Below, piece by piece: positions 25,252 through 33,574 of a stretch of DNA of 64,000 nt. The notes under the pieces were generated by a model, which made no database searches, was not told where the DNA came from, and worked only from the letters and a program-made list of their open reading frames with translations. The number at the start of each line of letters is the position of its first letter. The stretch's first letter is position 1. Origin of the DNA: AWTP1-13 sp035258605. GTDB lineage: Bacteria; Pseudomonadota; Alphaproteobacteria; Rhizobiales; Hyphomicrobiaceae. The translations under genes were made by a program, and so were the position numbers. Location: the NCBI GenBank assembly GCA_035258605.1, contig DATFXD010000046.1:1-64000 (forward strand). The letters run 5' to 3'.

Positions 25252-26835
25252 GTGACGCGGTATAACGCCGACCTTTGGCGCAGGACCGAGCTTGAGCCGA
25301 TCGGTGTCGTCGATATTGGCTCCAACTCGGTGCGCCTGGTGGTCTACGAAGGGGCGGTGCGCAGTCCGACCCCGATTTTCAACGAGAAGGTGCTGTGCGG
25401 GCTCGGCCGCCAGGTCGCCTCCACCGGCCATCTCGGCGCCGACAGCGTCGAGCGCGCGCTGGCGGCGCTGATGCGGTTTCGGGCGATTGCGCGCGTTCTG
25501 GGAGTGAAGAACCTGCGCGCGATCGCCACCGCCGCCTGCCGCGAGGCCGCCGATGGCGCAAGCTTCATCGCCCGCGGCGAGGCGACCTTGGGAGCGCCGA
25601 TCCACGTGCTGTCGGGCGAGCGCGAGGCGGCGCTCGCCGCCCAGGGCATCATGATGGGCTTTCGCGACCCGGATGGGATCGCCGGCGATCTGGGCGGTGG
25701 CAGCCTCGAGCTCATCGACCTCAAGGTCGACACCCTCAACCATGCCGCCACGCTGCCGCTCGGGGGCCTGCGTCTGATCGATCAGTCGGCCGGCCGGATC
25801 GACAAGGCGGTCGACCTGGTCGACGAGGAGATCGCCCGCATTCGCTGGCTCGATGACGGCCGCGATCGGGCGTTTTATGCCGTCGGCGGCGCCTGGCGCG
25901 CCATTGCCCGCTTGCACATGGAGGAGGTCGACTACCCGCTGCGGGTCATGCACGGCTACGCCATGCCGTGCGCGGACGCGATGGCCTTCTGCGAGGACAT
26001 TCGCAAGACCAAGCGCCTGTCAACCCTGCTCGGGATCGACGATATTCCGCGCCCGCGCCGCGAGGTGCTGCCGTTTGGAGCGTTGGTGCTGGAGCGGCTG
26101 TTGAAGCGGCTGCAACCGCGGCAGGTGCATTTTTCCGTGTTCGGCATTCGCGAGGGCCTGCTCTACAGCCTGCTGTCGCCGAGCGAGCGGCGCCGTGATC
26201 CGCTGTTGTCGTTTTGCGTCGACTATGCCCGGCTGCGTTCGCGCTCGGCCGAGCATGCGGCGGAGCTTTGCACCTGGACCGACGCCCTGTTCGAGCCGCC
26301 GGGGCCGAAGGAAAGCGAGGAAGAGCGCCGGCTGCGCCACGCCGCGTGCCTGATTTCGGATATCAGCTGGCGCGCCCACCCCGACTATCGCGGCGAGCAG
26401 AGCCTCAACCTCATTGCCCACACCGCGCTCGGGGGCATCGATCACCCCGGCCGGGTGTTCCTGGCGCTGTCGATCTATTTTCGCCACATCGGCACCGCTG
26501 GCGACGCCAACGCCGACAGCCGGCTGTCCGAGCGCCTGAAGGATTTGGTGAGCAAGAAGCAATACCGGCGTGCTCGGATCATCGGCGCCGCCATCCGGGC
26601 CGCGCATATGCTGTCGATCGGCCGACCCGGCATCATCGATGAGACCCCGCTCAGCTACGAGCGCGACCGCCTGGTAGTGAGCCTGCCCAAGGCCTATGCC
26701 GACCTAGACGGCGAGCGCCTGCGGCGCCGATTCGCGGTGCTGGCGGGCCTGCTCGAACGGATCCCGGAGGTACGATTGGAGCCGGACAAACCACCCCGCT
26801 CGGCCTGGTCGCAGCCGGGCCGCGCCGGCGGTTAA
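25252..26835 (+). CDS. ppx: Exopolyphosphatase / GppA-type phosphatase
   Basis: 527 aa member of the ASKHA-fold Ppx/GppA family that releases terminal phosphate from polyphosphate (or hydrolyses pppGpp). Phosphate loop 1 is VDIGSNSVRLVVYEG near residue 20, and loop 2 is AGDLGGGSLELIDL. ATAACREAADG and the HVLSGEREAALAA segment are family hallmarks. The extra C-terminal half (from about residue 310) resembles the HD-like helical domain of long Ppx proteins. GTG 25252 is 29 bases after ppk. The divergence between Ppx and GppA activity cannot be decided from sequence, but ppk linkage favours polyphosphate. Confidence 0.95.
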   Translation: MTRYNADLWRRTELEPIGVVDIGSNSVRLVVYEGAVRSPTPIFNEKVLCGLGRQVASTGHLGADSVERALAALMRFRAIARVLGVKNLRAIATAACREAADGASFIARGEATLGAPIHVLSGEREAALAAQGIMMGFRDPDGIAGDLGGGSLELIDLKVDTLNHAATLPLGGLRLIDQSAGRIDKAVDLVDEEIARIRWLDDGRDRAFYAVGGAWRAIARLHMEEVDYPLRVMHGYAMPCADAMAFCEDIRKTKRLSTLLGIDDIPRPRREVLPFGALVLERLLKRLQPRQVHFSVFGIREGLLYSLLSPSERRRDPLLSFCVDYARLRSRSAEHAAELCTWTDALFEPPGPKESEEERRLRHAACLISDISWRAHPDYRGEQSLNLIAHTALGGIDHPGRVFLALSIYFRHIGTAGDANADSRLSERLKDLVSKKQYRRARIIGAAIRAAHMLSIGRPGIIDETPLSYERDRLVVSLPKAYADLDGERLRRRFAVLAGLLERIPEVRLEPDKPPRSAWSQPGRAGG

Positions 26836-26924
26836 GGCGCGCGCATGGTCCTCCTCGATTGGCGCACGGGCGCCATGATCCTATCTTAGGGTTTGGAAGC
26901 GAACCGGGCTGGATGGGCTTTGAG

Positions 26925-27848
26925 ATGGTCGAAGACCCCTACAAGGTGCTAGGCGTGCCGCGTACGGCAAGCGAGGAGGAGATCCGCCGCACCTACCGCA
27001 AATTGGCCAAGGAGCTGCATCCCGACCTGAACCCGAGCAACCAGGCCTCGGCCGAGGAGCGCTTCAAGAAGGTGTCGGCCGCCTACGACATCGTCGGCGA
27101 CCCCGAAAAGCGCAAGCAGTACGACCGCGGCGAGATCGATGCCAACGGCGAGCAGCGCCGGACCTACCAGCGCGCCCATGCCGGCGGCAGCCCCTTTGGC
27201 GGCCGTGGCAGCGCCGGCCGCCCGGGCGAGGACTTCGGCTTTGGTGACATTTTCTCCGACCTGTTCGGGTCGATGCGGGGTGGCCGCGGCGCCGACACCG
27301 GTATGCCGTTCCGCGTGCGCGGACAGGACGTTCGCTACACCCTGGAGGTGGATTTCCTGGAGGCCGTCAACGGCACCACCAAGCGCGTCACCATGCCCGA
27401 AGGCGGCGTGCTCGACCTCAACGTGCCCGAGGGGGTGGCCGACGGCCAGGTGCTGCGGTTGCGCGGCAAGGGCGGCGGTGCCAGCCGCGGCGGCGAGCCC
27501 GGCGATGCGTTGGTCGAAGTGCGCGTGCGCCCGCACGCCCAGTTCAAGCGATCGGGAGACGATATCACCCTCGATCTGCCGATCGCCATCGACGAGGCGG
27601 TGCTCGGCGGTAAGGTCGAGGTGCCGACGATCTCGGGCCGGGTGCAGCTCACGATCCCCAAGGGCACGAGCTCGGGCCGCGTCTTTCGCCTCAAGGGCAA
27701 GGGGGTGCGCAATGGTAGCACCGGCACCACCGGCGATCAGCTCGTCAGCGTCTACATCGTGCTGCCCGACAAGATCGATGATGAGCTGTCGTATTTTCTC
27801 TCCGAGTGGCGCTTGAAGCACCGCTACAATCCCGGCCGCTCAAGCTGA
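26925..27848 (+). CDS. DnaJ C-terminal/J-domain co-chaperone (CbpA-like)
   Basis: About 307 aa. The J domain spans residues 1-70 with the essential HPD at 32-34 (LHPDLNP). A Gly/Phe-rich linker of about 85-150 follows, then the DnaJ C-terminal peptide-binding domains. No CxxCxGxG zinc-finger repeats are present, so it is a type II (CbpA/DnaJ2) co-chaperone that hands clients to DnaK and stimulates its ATPase. Start ATG 26925 gives the usual MVEDPYKVLGVPR opening. ATG 26913 is an alternative, and neither has a strong ribosome site. It follows ppx by about 90 bases and may be independently transcribed. Confidence 0.92.
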   Translation: MVEDPYKVLGVPRTASEEEIRRTYRKLAKELHPDLNPSNQASAEERFKKVSAAYDIVGDPEKRKQYDRGEIDANGEQRRTYQRAHAGGSPFGGRGSAGRPGEDFGFGDIFSDLFGSMRGGRGADTGMPFRVRGQDVRYTLEVDFLEAVNGTTKRVTMPEGGVLDLNVPEGVADGQVLRLRGKGGGASRGGEPGDALVEVRVRPHAQFKRSGDDITLDLPIAIDEAVLGGKVEVPTISGRVQLTIPKGTSSGRVFRLKGKGVRNGSTGTTGDQLVSVYIVLPDKIDDELSYFLSEWRLKHRYNPGRSS

Positions 27849-28023
27849 GCCTGGGAACGCGCGCGGTCCTCACCCCCGCCCACCCGTTTCAAACTTCGTC
27901 ACGGCACTGTGACACGGCCTTTTGTGGCTCTCCGTTGACGCCATATCTAGCGGCGACGACGAGACAACACGCCCATTGGGCGCCGATCACCTTGCCCGCA
28001 ACCTATTCAAAGGATTAAATAAA

Positions 28024-28176
28024 ATGAAAATGATCATTATTGGTGGGGTGCTGACCGCGGCACTCCTCATCGCGGTTTTGACATCGATCAGGGCCGATGC
28101 ACCGCACTGGGTCGCCGGCGGCATCGTCGCCGATGGCCCGACCACACCGGCACCGGCCCATGGCAGCGACGTTTAA
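28024..28176 (+). CDS. Small predicted membrane-anchored protein (50 aa)
   Basis: The start is ATG 28024 with AAGGA at 28010-28014, in an unusually AT-rich leader (TTAAATAAAATGAAAATG). The product has one N-terminal hydrophobic helix (IIIGGVLTAALLIAVLTSI) followed by a short polar, proline- and alanine-rich tail (ADGPTTPAPAHGSDV). It could be an uncleaved anchor or a short secreted peptide. I do not recognise a family. The good ribosome site and base composition that differs from the flanks support a real gene, but no homology is claimed. Confidence 0.5.
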   Translation: MKMIIIGGVLTAALLIAVLTSIRADAPHWVAGGIVADGPTTPAPAHGSDV

Positions 28177-28478
28177 CACCAGGTCACCACGGGTGATCCC
28201 AGGTCGGGCGGTGGCTGCCCACCGCCCCGCTTCGCAGATGCGAAACGGCAGTGCAGCACGCCGGCTGACGGGCAAACCCGGGCGCTGGGCAAGGCCTGCA
28301 CGGTCGTAAAGCGGGTTGCTGGCCGCGCGACAGGTCGCCAAGCCAGGCCCATACCCCAAAATCCCCCGAGAGGATCGATCGCCACGAGCCGATGGCGGGC
28401 TTGGCGGCCGACGAGCCCACCTGCGCTTTTAGTCCAGGCGGCCGTCCCGCGCCATGCCTGCCCGCCCTGGCAGCGCAC
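28177..28478. other. 302-base intergenic region, small ORF to OYE-like gene
   Basis: It lies between the 50-aa gene and the stop codon of the minus-strand oxidoreductase. It contains one strong hairpin (listed separately at 28206-28227). No further coding frame with a convincing start or family match was seen on either strand. Confidence 0.6.
28206..28227 (+). terminator. GC hairpin downstream of the small ORF
   Basis: GGGCGGTGG at 28206-28214 pairs exactly with CCACCGCCC at 28219-28227 over a four-base loop. It starts 30 bases after the 50-aa gene ends. No T-run follows. It is probably a transcript-end structure shared by convergent genes, not a proven intrinsic terminator. Confidence 0.35.
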
Positions 28479-30428
28479 CTAAATTGCCATTGCCGCCGCC
28501 TCACCTTCGTGGATGGCGCAGATCAGATTGCGCGGCGCCAGACAGTCACCGACCAGGTGGGTGTCGATGCCAGCCTGCTGCAACGGCGCCGCCAACGCGT
28601 CGTTGGCAAGGCGCGGCGTCGCCCACAGCAGCAAGCCGACGTTGGCAACCTCGCCCAGCCGTCCGCTGAACACGTTGCGCCAGGTGAGGACGCCGTTGGC
28701 GAAAGCCACCGGCTCGACCGCCACCATGATTTCGGCACCGGCCTGGTAGAGACGGCGATTGACGCCAATGGCGCTGCAATAGTTGACATTGCGTGCAATC
28801 TGCGTGCGCGGGGTCAGGAGGACGAGCCGTTGGTAGCGTGCGGCCAGGGCGTCGGCCACCGCGTAGGTGGCGGCGCTATGGTCCATATCGACCAGCACGG
28901 CCGTCGTCGCGAAGCGCTGATCGCTGCCAACTCCCTCCCAATCGCGCGCCGAGGCGCCGCCCGCGAGGTTGGGCAACGGGCGCAGCTTGGCGCCGGTGGC
29001 GAGAACCACCGTGTCGGGGGCAAGCGCCAAGATCTGCTCCGCCGTCGCCCGGCGGCCAAACACCACCGTCGCCGAGGTGTGAGCGAGCTGCCGTTCCATC
29101 CAGGCCAGCACACCGCGATAGTCGTGGCGGCCCGGCAGTTCTGCCTCCCAGCGCAATTTGCCGCCCAGGTGCTGCGAGGCACTAAACAGCGTCACGGCGT
29201 GGCCGCGCGCAGCCGCCACCCGCGCCGCCTGCACCCCGGCCGGGCCGGCCCCGACCACCACCACCCGTTTTGGGTGAACCGCGACCGCCGGCCGCCAGTC
29301 GGCCTCGCCGGCGGCACCGAGTTGAGGATTGTGGATCTCGGCCAGCGGCTTGCCGAGATGAATTTCGCCCCAGGCAAAATTATCATAGCTCGATGGGCGA
29401 ATGTCGCCGACGCGACCGGCGCGCGCCTTGTTGGGCCAATCGGCGTCCGCGATCAGCGCGCGGCTGAGCCCGATCAGGTCGCCGGCACCGGCTGCAATTG
29501 CGGCTTCCGCTTCCGCCGGCGTCGCGATCCGGCCCAGCGCCACCACCGGTTTGCCGGCGGCGGCGGGGCGGATCTGGGTGTGGATCGGAAGGAATGGCGC
29601 CCTCGGGAAGTGCATATCGGGCACGTGGTTTTCCAGACTGTTGCTGAAGTTGCCCTGGCTAAAGGCGAAATAGTCGAGCTTGCCGTCGGCAACCAGCGCG
29701 GCCGTGATTCGCGCCGCCTCTGGCGGATCGATGCCGCCGGCGACGCCCTCATCACCCGGCAGCTTGAGGCCGATCACGAAATCCTTGCCGCAGGTGGCGC
29801 GGATCTGATCGCACACTTCGACCACAAACCGCACCCGGTTCGACAAGCACCCGCCGTAGCGATCGGTGCGTTGGTTCGACCACGGCGACAGGATCTGGGC
29901 GATCAAGTAGCCGTGCGCGCCATGCAGTTCGGCGCCGGCAAAGCCGCAGCGCGCGAGGCGCCGTGCCACCGCGGCGTAGGCGTCGACCAGCTGGCTGAGC
30001 GCGTCGGTCGTCATGACATGCGGCACGGTCCAACTGTAGGCGTCCGGCTGATCGGAGATGCCCTTCGGTGACCACACCGGGCTCCAGAGCTGCTGCCGGC
30101 CGGGGTGCCACAGCTGGCCAATCAGACAGGCACCGGCGCCGGCGACCGCCGCCGCGGCGCGCTTGAAGCCGTCTTCGTTGTCGGCCGCGTAGCCGGCGAC
30201 GATCGCGGCATGCGCCAGCGCCGCCGGATCGATCGCAATGACCTCGGTGACAATGGCTGCGGCACCGCCCTTGGCGCGCTCGGCGAGGAAATTGATCCAG
30301 CGCTCGGTGACGCGATGGCCGGCCGCGAAATTGGTGAGCGTCGCCGTCAGCAGCACACGATTGCGCAGCCGCCGTTGGCCGACCTGGAGCGGGCTGAAGA
30401 GACGCGGGAAATAAGGATTGTCGCCCAT
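28479..30428 (-). CDS. NADH:flavin oxidoreductase / FAD fusion (OYE family), Fe-S cysteines missing
   Basis: 649 aa. It has an N-terminal FMN-binding OYE barrel (PLQVGQRRLRNRVLLTATLTN and HGAHGYLIAQILSPWSNQRTDRYGG, with the catalytic His and Tyr region). A C-terminal FAD/NAD domain follows, with VVVVGAGPAGVQAARVAAARGH. The architecture matches 2,4-dienoyl-CoA reductase, trimethylamine dehydrogenase and DgcA-type demethylases. In those proteins four cysteines between the domains hold a 4Fe-4S cluster (pattern CxxCxxxC...C). Here that linker reads IRPSSYDNFAWGEIHLGK then EIHNPQLG, with no cysteine. Electron flow from FAD to FMN must therefore differ, or the substrate may be oxidised at a single site. 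The start at 30428 is divergent from the DUF1127-like gene. Function is unknown. Confidence 0.88.
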   Translation of the reverse strand: MGDNPYFPRLFSPLQVGQRRLRNRVLLTATLTNFAAGHRVTERWINFLAERAKGGAAAIVTEVIAIDPAALAHAAIVAGYAADNEDGFKRAAAAVAGAGACLIGQLWHPGRQQLWSPVWSPKGISDQPDAYSWTVPHVMTTDALSQLVDAYAAVARRLARCGFAGAELHGAHGYLIAQILSPWSNQRTDRYGGCLSNRVRFVVEVCDQIRATCGKDFVIGLKLPGDEGVAGGIDPPEAARITAALVADGKLDYFAFSQGNFSNSLENHVPDMHFPRAPFLPIHTQIRPAAAGKPVVALGRIATPAEAEAAIAAGAGDLIGLSRALIADADWPNKARAGRVGDIRPSSYDNFAWGEIHLGKPLAEIHNPQLGAAGEADWRPAVAVHPKRVVVVGAGPAGVQAARVAAARGHAVTLFSASQHLGGKLRWEAELPGRHDYRGVLAWMERQLAHTSATVVFGRRATAEQILALAPDTVVLATGAKLRPLPNLAGGASARDWEGVGSDQRFATTAVLVDMDHSAATYAVADALAARYQRLVLLTPRTQIARNVNYCSAIGVNRRLYQAGAEIMVAVEPVAFANGVLTWRNVFSGRLGEVANVGLLLWATPRLANDALAAPLQQAGIDTHLVGDCLAPRNLICAIHEGEAAAMAI

Positions 30429-30619
30429 GCCGTGCTGTACCGCTGGCGATCAGCGCGCCCGCCGACCGGCTCGATCCTGTGCACGAAACGCCGACACCTT
30501 CAAGCTTGGCCAAGCGCGTGCTGCAAAGCACAGCGCCCTGACCAAATTGGGGGCACACGTCGCAAATCAAGCGTTCGCCGGGCAACGGCGCCAGAGCACA
30601 GCAATCACAACTGTTCGAG

Positions 30620-31102
30620 ATGGCCATGAACACTGACGACAGCTTTACTTCCGCCAAGCCGCCGCCATCGCCCGCTAGCGCCTCTAAGCGCACGCTTTGG
30701 GCAAGCTCCCTGCTGGCGTGGCTGCAAAAATGCGCCGACAGCTACGCCGCAGCGGCGGCCTATGAGGATCTGTCGCATCGCTCGGACGCCGAGTTGCGGC
30801 ATCTCAGTTTGAGCCGCGACATCCTCTATCGCGATCTGAGCGCGACCGATGACACCCAACCGCGGCCCGCCGCGCCGGTGAGCTTACGCGCTGGGCGCGC
30901 CGCGCCCCCCAGCCGGCGCAACCAGCGCTGGTGGTGGCCCAAGCTGCACGGGCCGGCGCTGCAAGCCGCCGCCGCGCTCATGATCCTGTTGGGGCTCATT
31001 GCCATCTTGATTTCGCCGTTGCTCTTCAAGGACGCAACGCACACGGCGGCGCGCGATAAGGGCGGGCCGATTGCGGTGGAACCGGTGGTCGATCGCTTCT
31101 AA
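30620..31102 (+). CDS. DUF1127-like protein with C-terminal membrane helix
   Basis: 160 aa (ATG 30620, or ATG 30626). The centre (YEDLSHRSDAELRHLSLSRDILYRDL) resembles the DUF1127/YjiS motif of LSDxELRDIGLSRxDI. DUF1127 proteins are usually under 80 aa, and some small ones bind RNA. Here the motif is preceded by a low-complexity N-terminus and followed by a tryptophan-rich patch (RWWWPKLHG) and one transmembrane helix (AALMILLGLIAILISPLLF). The extension would tether it to the membrane. The assignment rests on motif likeness by eye. Confidence 0.55.
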   Translation: MAMNTDDSFTSAKPPPSPASASKRTLWASSLLAWLQKCADSYAAAAAYEDLSHRSDAELRHLSLSRDILYRDLSATDDTQPRPAAPVSLRAGRAAPPSRRNQRWWWPKLHGPALQAAAALMILLGLIAILISPLLFKDATHTAARDKGGPIAVEPVVDRF

Positions 31103-31123
31103 AGCCAACCCTCGGCTGAACCA

Positions 31124-31148
31124 GCGACCGTGGTGCCGCCACGGTCGC
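31124..31148 (+). terminator. Ten-bp hairpin downstream of the DUF1127-like gene
   Basis: GCGACCGTGG at 31124-31133 pairs exactly with CCACGGTCGC at 31139-31148 over a five-base loop. It starts 22 bases after the stop codon. There is no T-run. Likely a transcript-end hairpin. Confidence 0.4.
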
Positions 31149-31376
31149 CGGCACGCGCGGCACCCATCGCCCACGCCATCAATGGCGGCGCGCCCGACCC
31201 TTACCAATCGCCGCCAACGTCCTGCGGCGCCTTGGCCACCCGGCATGGCCGTCGACCGCTGCGCTGCCCTCGCTGCTCCGCCGGCGGGCGGCGCCCGCCG
31301 TGCCAGCCGGCGGGCTTGACGGGCCCGATTGAATTGGTGAAGGGATGGCACGACTGAGCGCCGGGAGGGGCCCGCG

Positions 31377-32438
31377 ATGCACTTTGGCCAATTCAATCTG
31401 ATGGGCTACCGCACCCCCGGCACCCCGGCCTATCGCCTCTACGATCAGGCGATCGAGCAGGTGAAGGCGGCGGAGGCCAACGGTTTCGAGATTGCCTGGT
31501 TCGCCGAGCATCACTTCTCCAACTACTGCGTGTGTCCCTCGCCGTTGATGATGCTGGCGCGGCTGGCCGGCGAGACGACGCGCATCAGGCTCGGTTCGGC
31601 GGTGGTGGTGACGCCGCTCTATGAGCCGGTGCGCCTGATCTCTGAAATCGGCATGGTCGATGCCTTGAGCCATGGCCGTCTGGTGCTGGGCATCGGCAGC
31701 GGCTACCAGCCCTACGAATTCGAGCGTTTCGGCGAGACGCTGGCGGAGTCCGTGCCCAAGCTGTTTGAGTTCATGGAAATGCTGGAGCTCGCCTTCAGCC
31801 GCGACACCTTCAGCTATCGGGGCAGCTACTTCAGCTTGCCCGAGACGCATATTGCCTCGCGCCCGGTCAAGGCGCTGCCGGAGGTGTGGGTGGCGGGCGA
31901 CAATCCCGCCCTGCATCAGCTCGCCGCGCGCAAGGGCTGGACGGTGATGTTGACGCCCCGCCACGCCAGCGTTGCGCAACTGCTCGAGGTGCGCAGCCGC
32001 CTTGCCGATATCTATGCCGCGCAAGGTCTCGGTGGCGCGGCGGTGGCGATTGCGCCGCTGCGGCATGTCTGCATTACCGACAGCAAGACCGAGGCCGCAG
32101 ACTTCATCGATAACGTCCGCCACCAGATCCGATTGTCGCAGAGCCTGCGGTTCCGCGAAGAGCTGATCGACGGCATCATGCTGGTCGAGAAACCCTACCG
32201 CGGCGAGCCGCCAACCGAGGAGCTGGCCAAGTACCTGCTGGTCGGCGACGCCGAAACCGTGGCCGAGCGCCTGGTCGAGCTCATAGGCGCGGCGCAGCCG
32301 CGGCATATGCTGCTGCACTTCCAGGCCGGCGCCTCGCCGCAGCGTTTGGCGCTCAGCTCCATCGAGCAGTTTGCCGAGCGGGTGCGGCCATTGCTGGAAC
32401 AAGCGCTGGGACCGCTGGCGCACCTCGGCAGCGACTGA
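31377..32438 (+). CDS. LLM-class (luciferase-like) flavin-dependent monooxygenase
   Basis: 353 aa, the third luciferase-like protein of the window. It shows the family sequence FEIAWFAEHHFSNYCVCPSPLMMLARLAGETTRIRLGSAVVVTPLYEPVRLISEIGMVDALSHGRLVLGIGSGYQPYEFERFG. This includes the EHH motif near the flavin and the GIGSGY loop. The start is ATG 31377 after GGAGGGG. It needs reduced FMN from an unlinked reductase. It stands alone on the plus strand, convergent with the aldo/keto reductase 32 bases downstream. The substrate is unknown. Confidence 0.88.
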   Translation: MHFGQFNLMGYRTPGTPAYRLYDQAIEQVKAAEANGFEIAWFAEHHFSNYCVCPSPLMMLARLAGETTRIRLGSAVVVTPLYEPVRLISEIGMVDALSHGRLVLGIGSGYQPYEFERFGETLAESVPKLFEFMEMLELAFSRDTFSYRGSYFSLPETHIASRPVKALPEVWVAGDNPALHQLAARKGWTVMLTPRHASVAQLLEVRSRLADIYAAQGLGGAAVAIAPLRHVCITDSKTEAADFIDNVRHQIRLSQSLRFREELIDGIMLVEKPYRGEPPTEELAKYLLVGDAETVAERLVELIGAAQPRHMLLHFQAGASPQRLALSSIEQFAERVRPLLEQALGPLAHLGSD

Positions 32439-32470
32439 GCGGCAGCCGCCCGTGGCCGCCTAGCCTTGGA

Positions 32471-33499
32471 CTAGGCCGGGACCGGCACGCTCTCGGCCAG
32501 CAGCTGTTCGTGCTTGAGCTCGCGCCACAGCTCAGCCGGGATCGACACCGCGAGCCTTTGGATGTTGTCGTCGACTTCCGCCGGCGTCAGCGCCCCGACC
32601 ACGATCGCGGCGAGGCGCGGATGCGCCAACGGAAATTGCAGCGCCGCGGTCGTGAGATCGACCTGGTGGCGCTGACAGATCGCCTCGATGCGGCGCACCT
32701 TGTCGAGGATCTGCGGCGGCGCCGGTTGATAGTCGTAGCTGGCACCGGGGCGGGCGCCGGTGGCAAGAATTCCCGAATTGAGCGGCGCCGCCAGCAGCAG
32801 CGACATGGCCTTCTTCTCGCACAGGGGCAGCAGCTCCTCGAACGCCCCCTGCTCCAATAGGGTGTAGCGGCCCGCCAGCATCAGGCAATCGAGGTCGGCC
32901 TCGCGCGCAAACCGCAGGCTCATCGCCGTCTCGTTGAGACCAACGCCGATGGCGCCGATGACGCCGGCGCGGCGTAGCTCCAGGAGGGCCGGATAGCTGC
33001 CGGCCATGGCCTCGGCGAAGCGGCGATCGGCCTCGGCCTGACTGCCGTGCGTGTGCACGTCGACATCGTGGATCAAGGCAATGTCGATGCGGGCGAGACC
33101 GAGGCGCAGCATCGACTGCTCGAGTGAGCGCAGCGTACCGTCGCGGCTGTAATCGAAGGTTGCCTTGAACGGCAAGCCGCCGGCGCGCCAGCCCTCGACT
33201 CGCTCGCCGTCTTTGAGCGGCGTCATCCAGCGCCCGACCTTGGTCGACAGCACGAACTCATGGCGCGGATGCGGGCGCAGGCCTTGACCGAACAGGAGTT
33301 CGCTGCGGCCGTAGCCATAGTAGGGAGAGGTGTCGAAATAGCGAACGCCGCCGGCGAAGGCGGCGGCCACGGTCGCGACCCCCTGTTGATCGCTGAGCGG
33401 GAAGCGAAAGCCGCCAATCGGCGCGCCGCCGAAGCCGAGGGCGCTGGTCTTGAGCGATGTGGCGCCCAGCTGGCGCCGTTCAAAGGCCTTGCTCGCCAT
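32471..33499 (-). CDS. Aldo/keto reductase (D-threo-aldose/pyridoxal dehydrogenase-like)
   Basis: 342 aa (beta/alpha)8-barrel NADP oxidoreductase. The catalytic tetrad can be read as Asp and Tyr in FDTSPYYGYGRSELLFG, Lys in STKVGRW, and His in IALIHDVDVHTHG. The DTSPYYGYGRSE and LIHDVD sequences are typical of the L-fucose / D-threo-aldose 1-dehydrogenase and pyridoxal 4-dehydrogenase branch. This suggests sugar or aldehyde oxidation. The start is ATG 33499. The aminotransferase gene lies upstream on the same strand, 75 bases away, and may be co-transcribed. The substrate is not assignable. Confidence 0.88.
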   Translation of the reverse strand: MASKAFERRQLGATSLKTSALGFGGAPIGGFRFPLSDQQGVATVAAAFAGGVRYFDTSPYYGYGRSELLFGQGLRPHPRHEFVLSTKVGRWMTPLKDGERVEGWRAGGLPFKATFDYSRDGTLRSLEQSMLRLGLARIDIALIHDVDVHTHGSQAEADRRFAEAMAGSYPALLELRRAGVIGAIGVGLNETAMSLRFAREADLDCLMLAGRYTLLEQGAFEELLPLCEKKAMSLLLAAPLNSGILATGARPGASYDYQPAPPQILDKVRRIEAICQRHQVDLTTAALQFPLAHPRLAAIVVGALTPAEVDDNIQRLAVSIPAELWRELKHEQLLAESVPVPA

Positions 33500-33574
33500 G
33501 CTGTGCGCGTCCTCGTTTCAGCTCGACACCGGCGCCGACGTGGGGGCCCATGGTCGTGACGGCGGACCGGGCTG

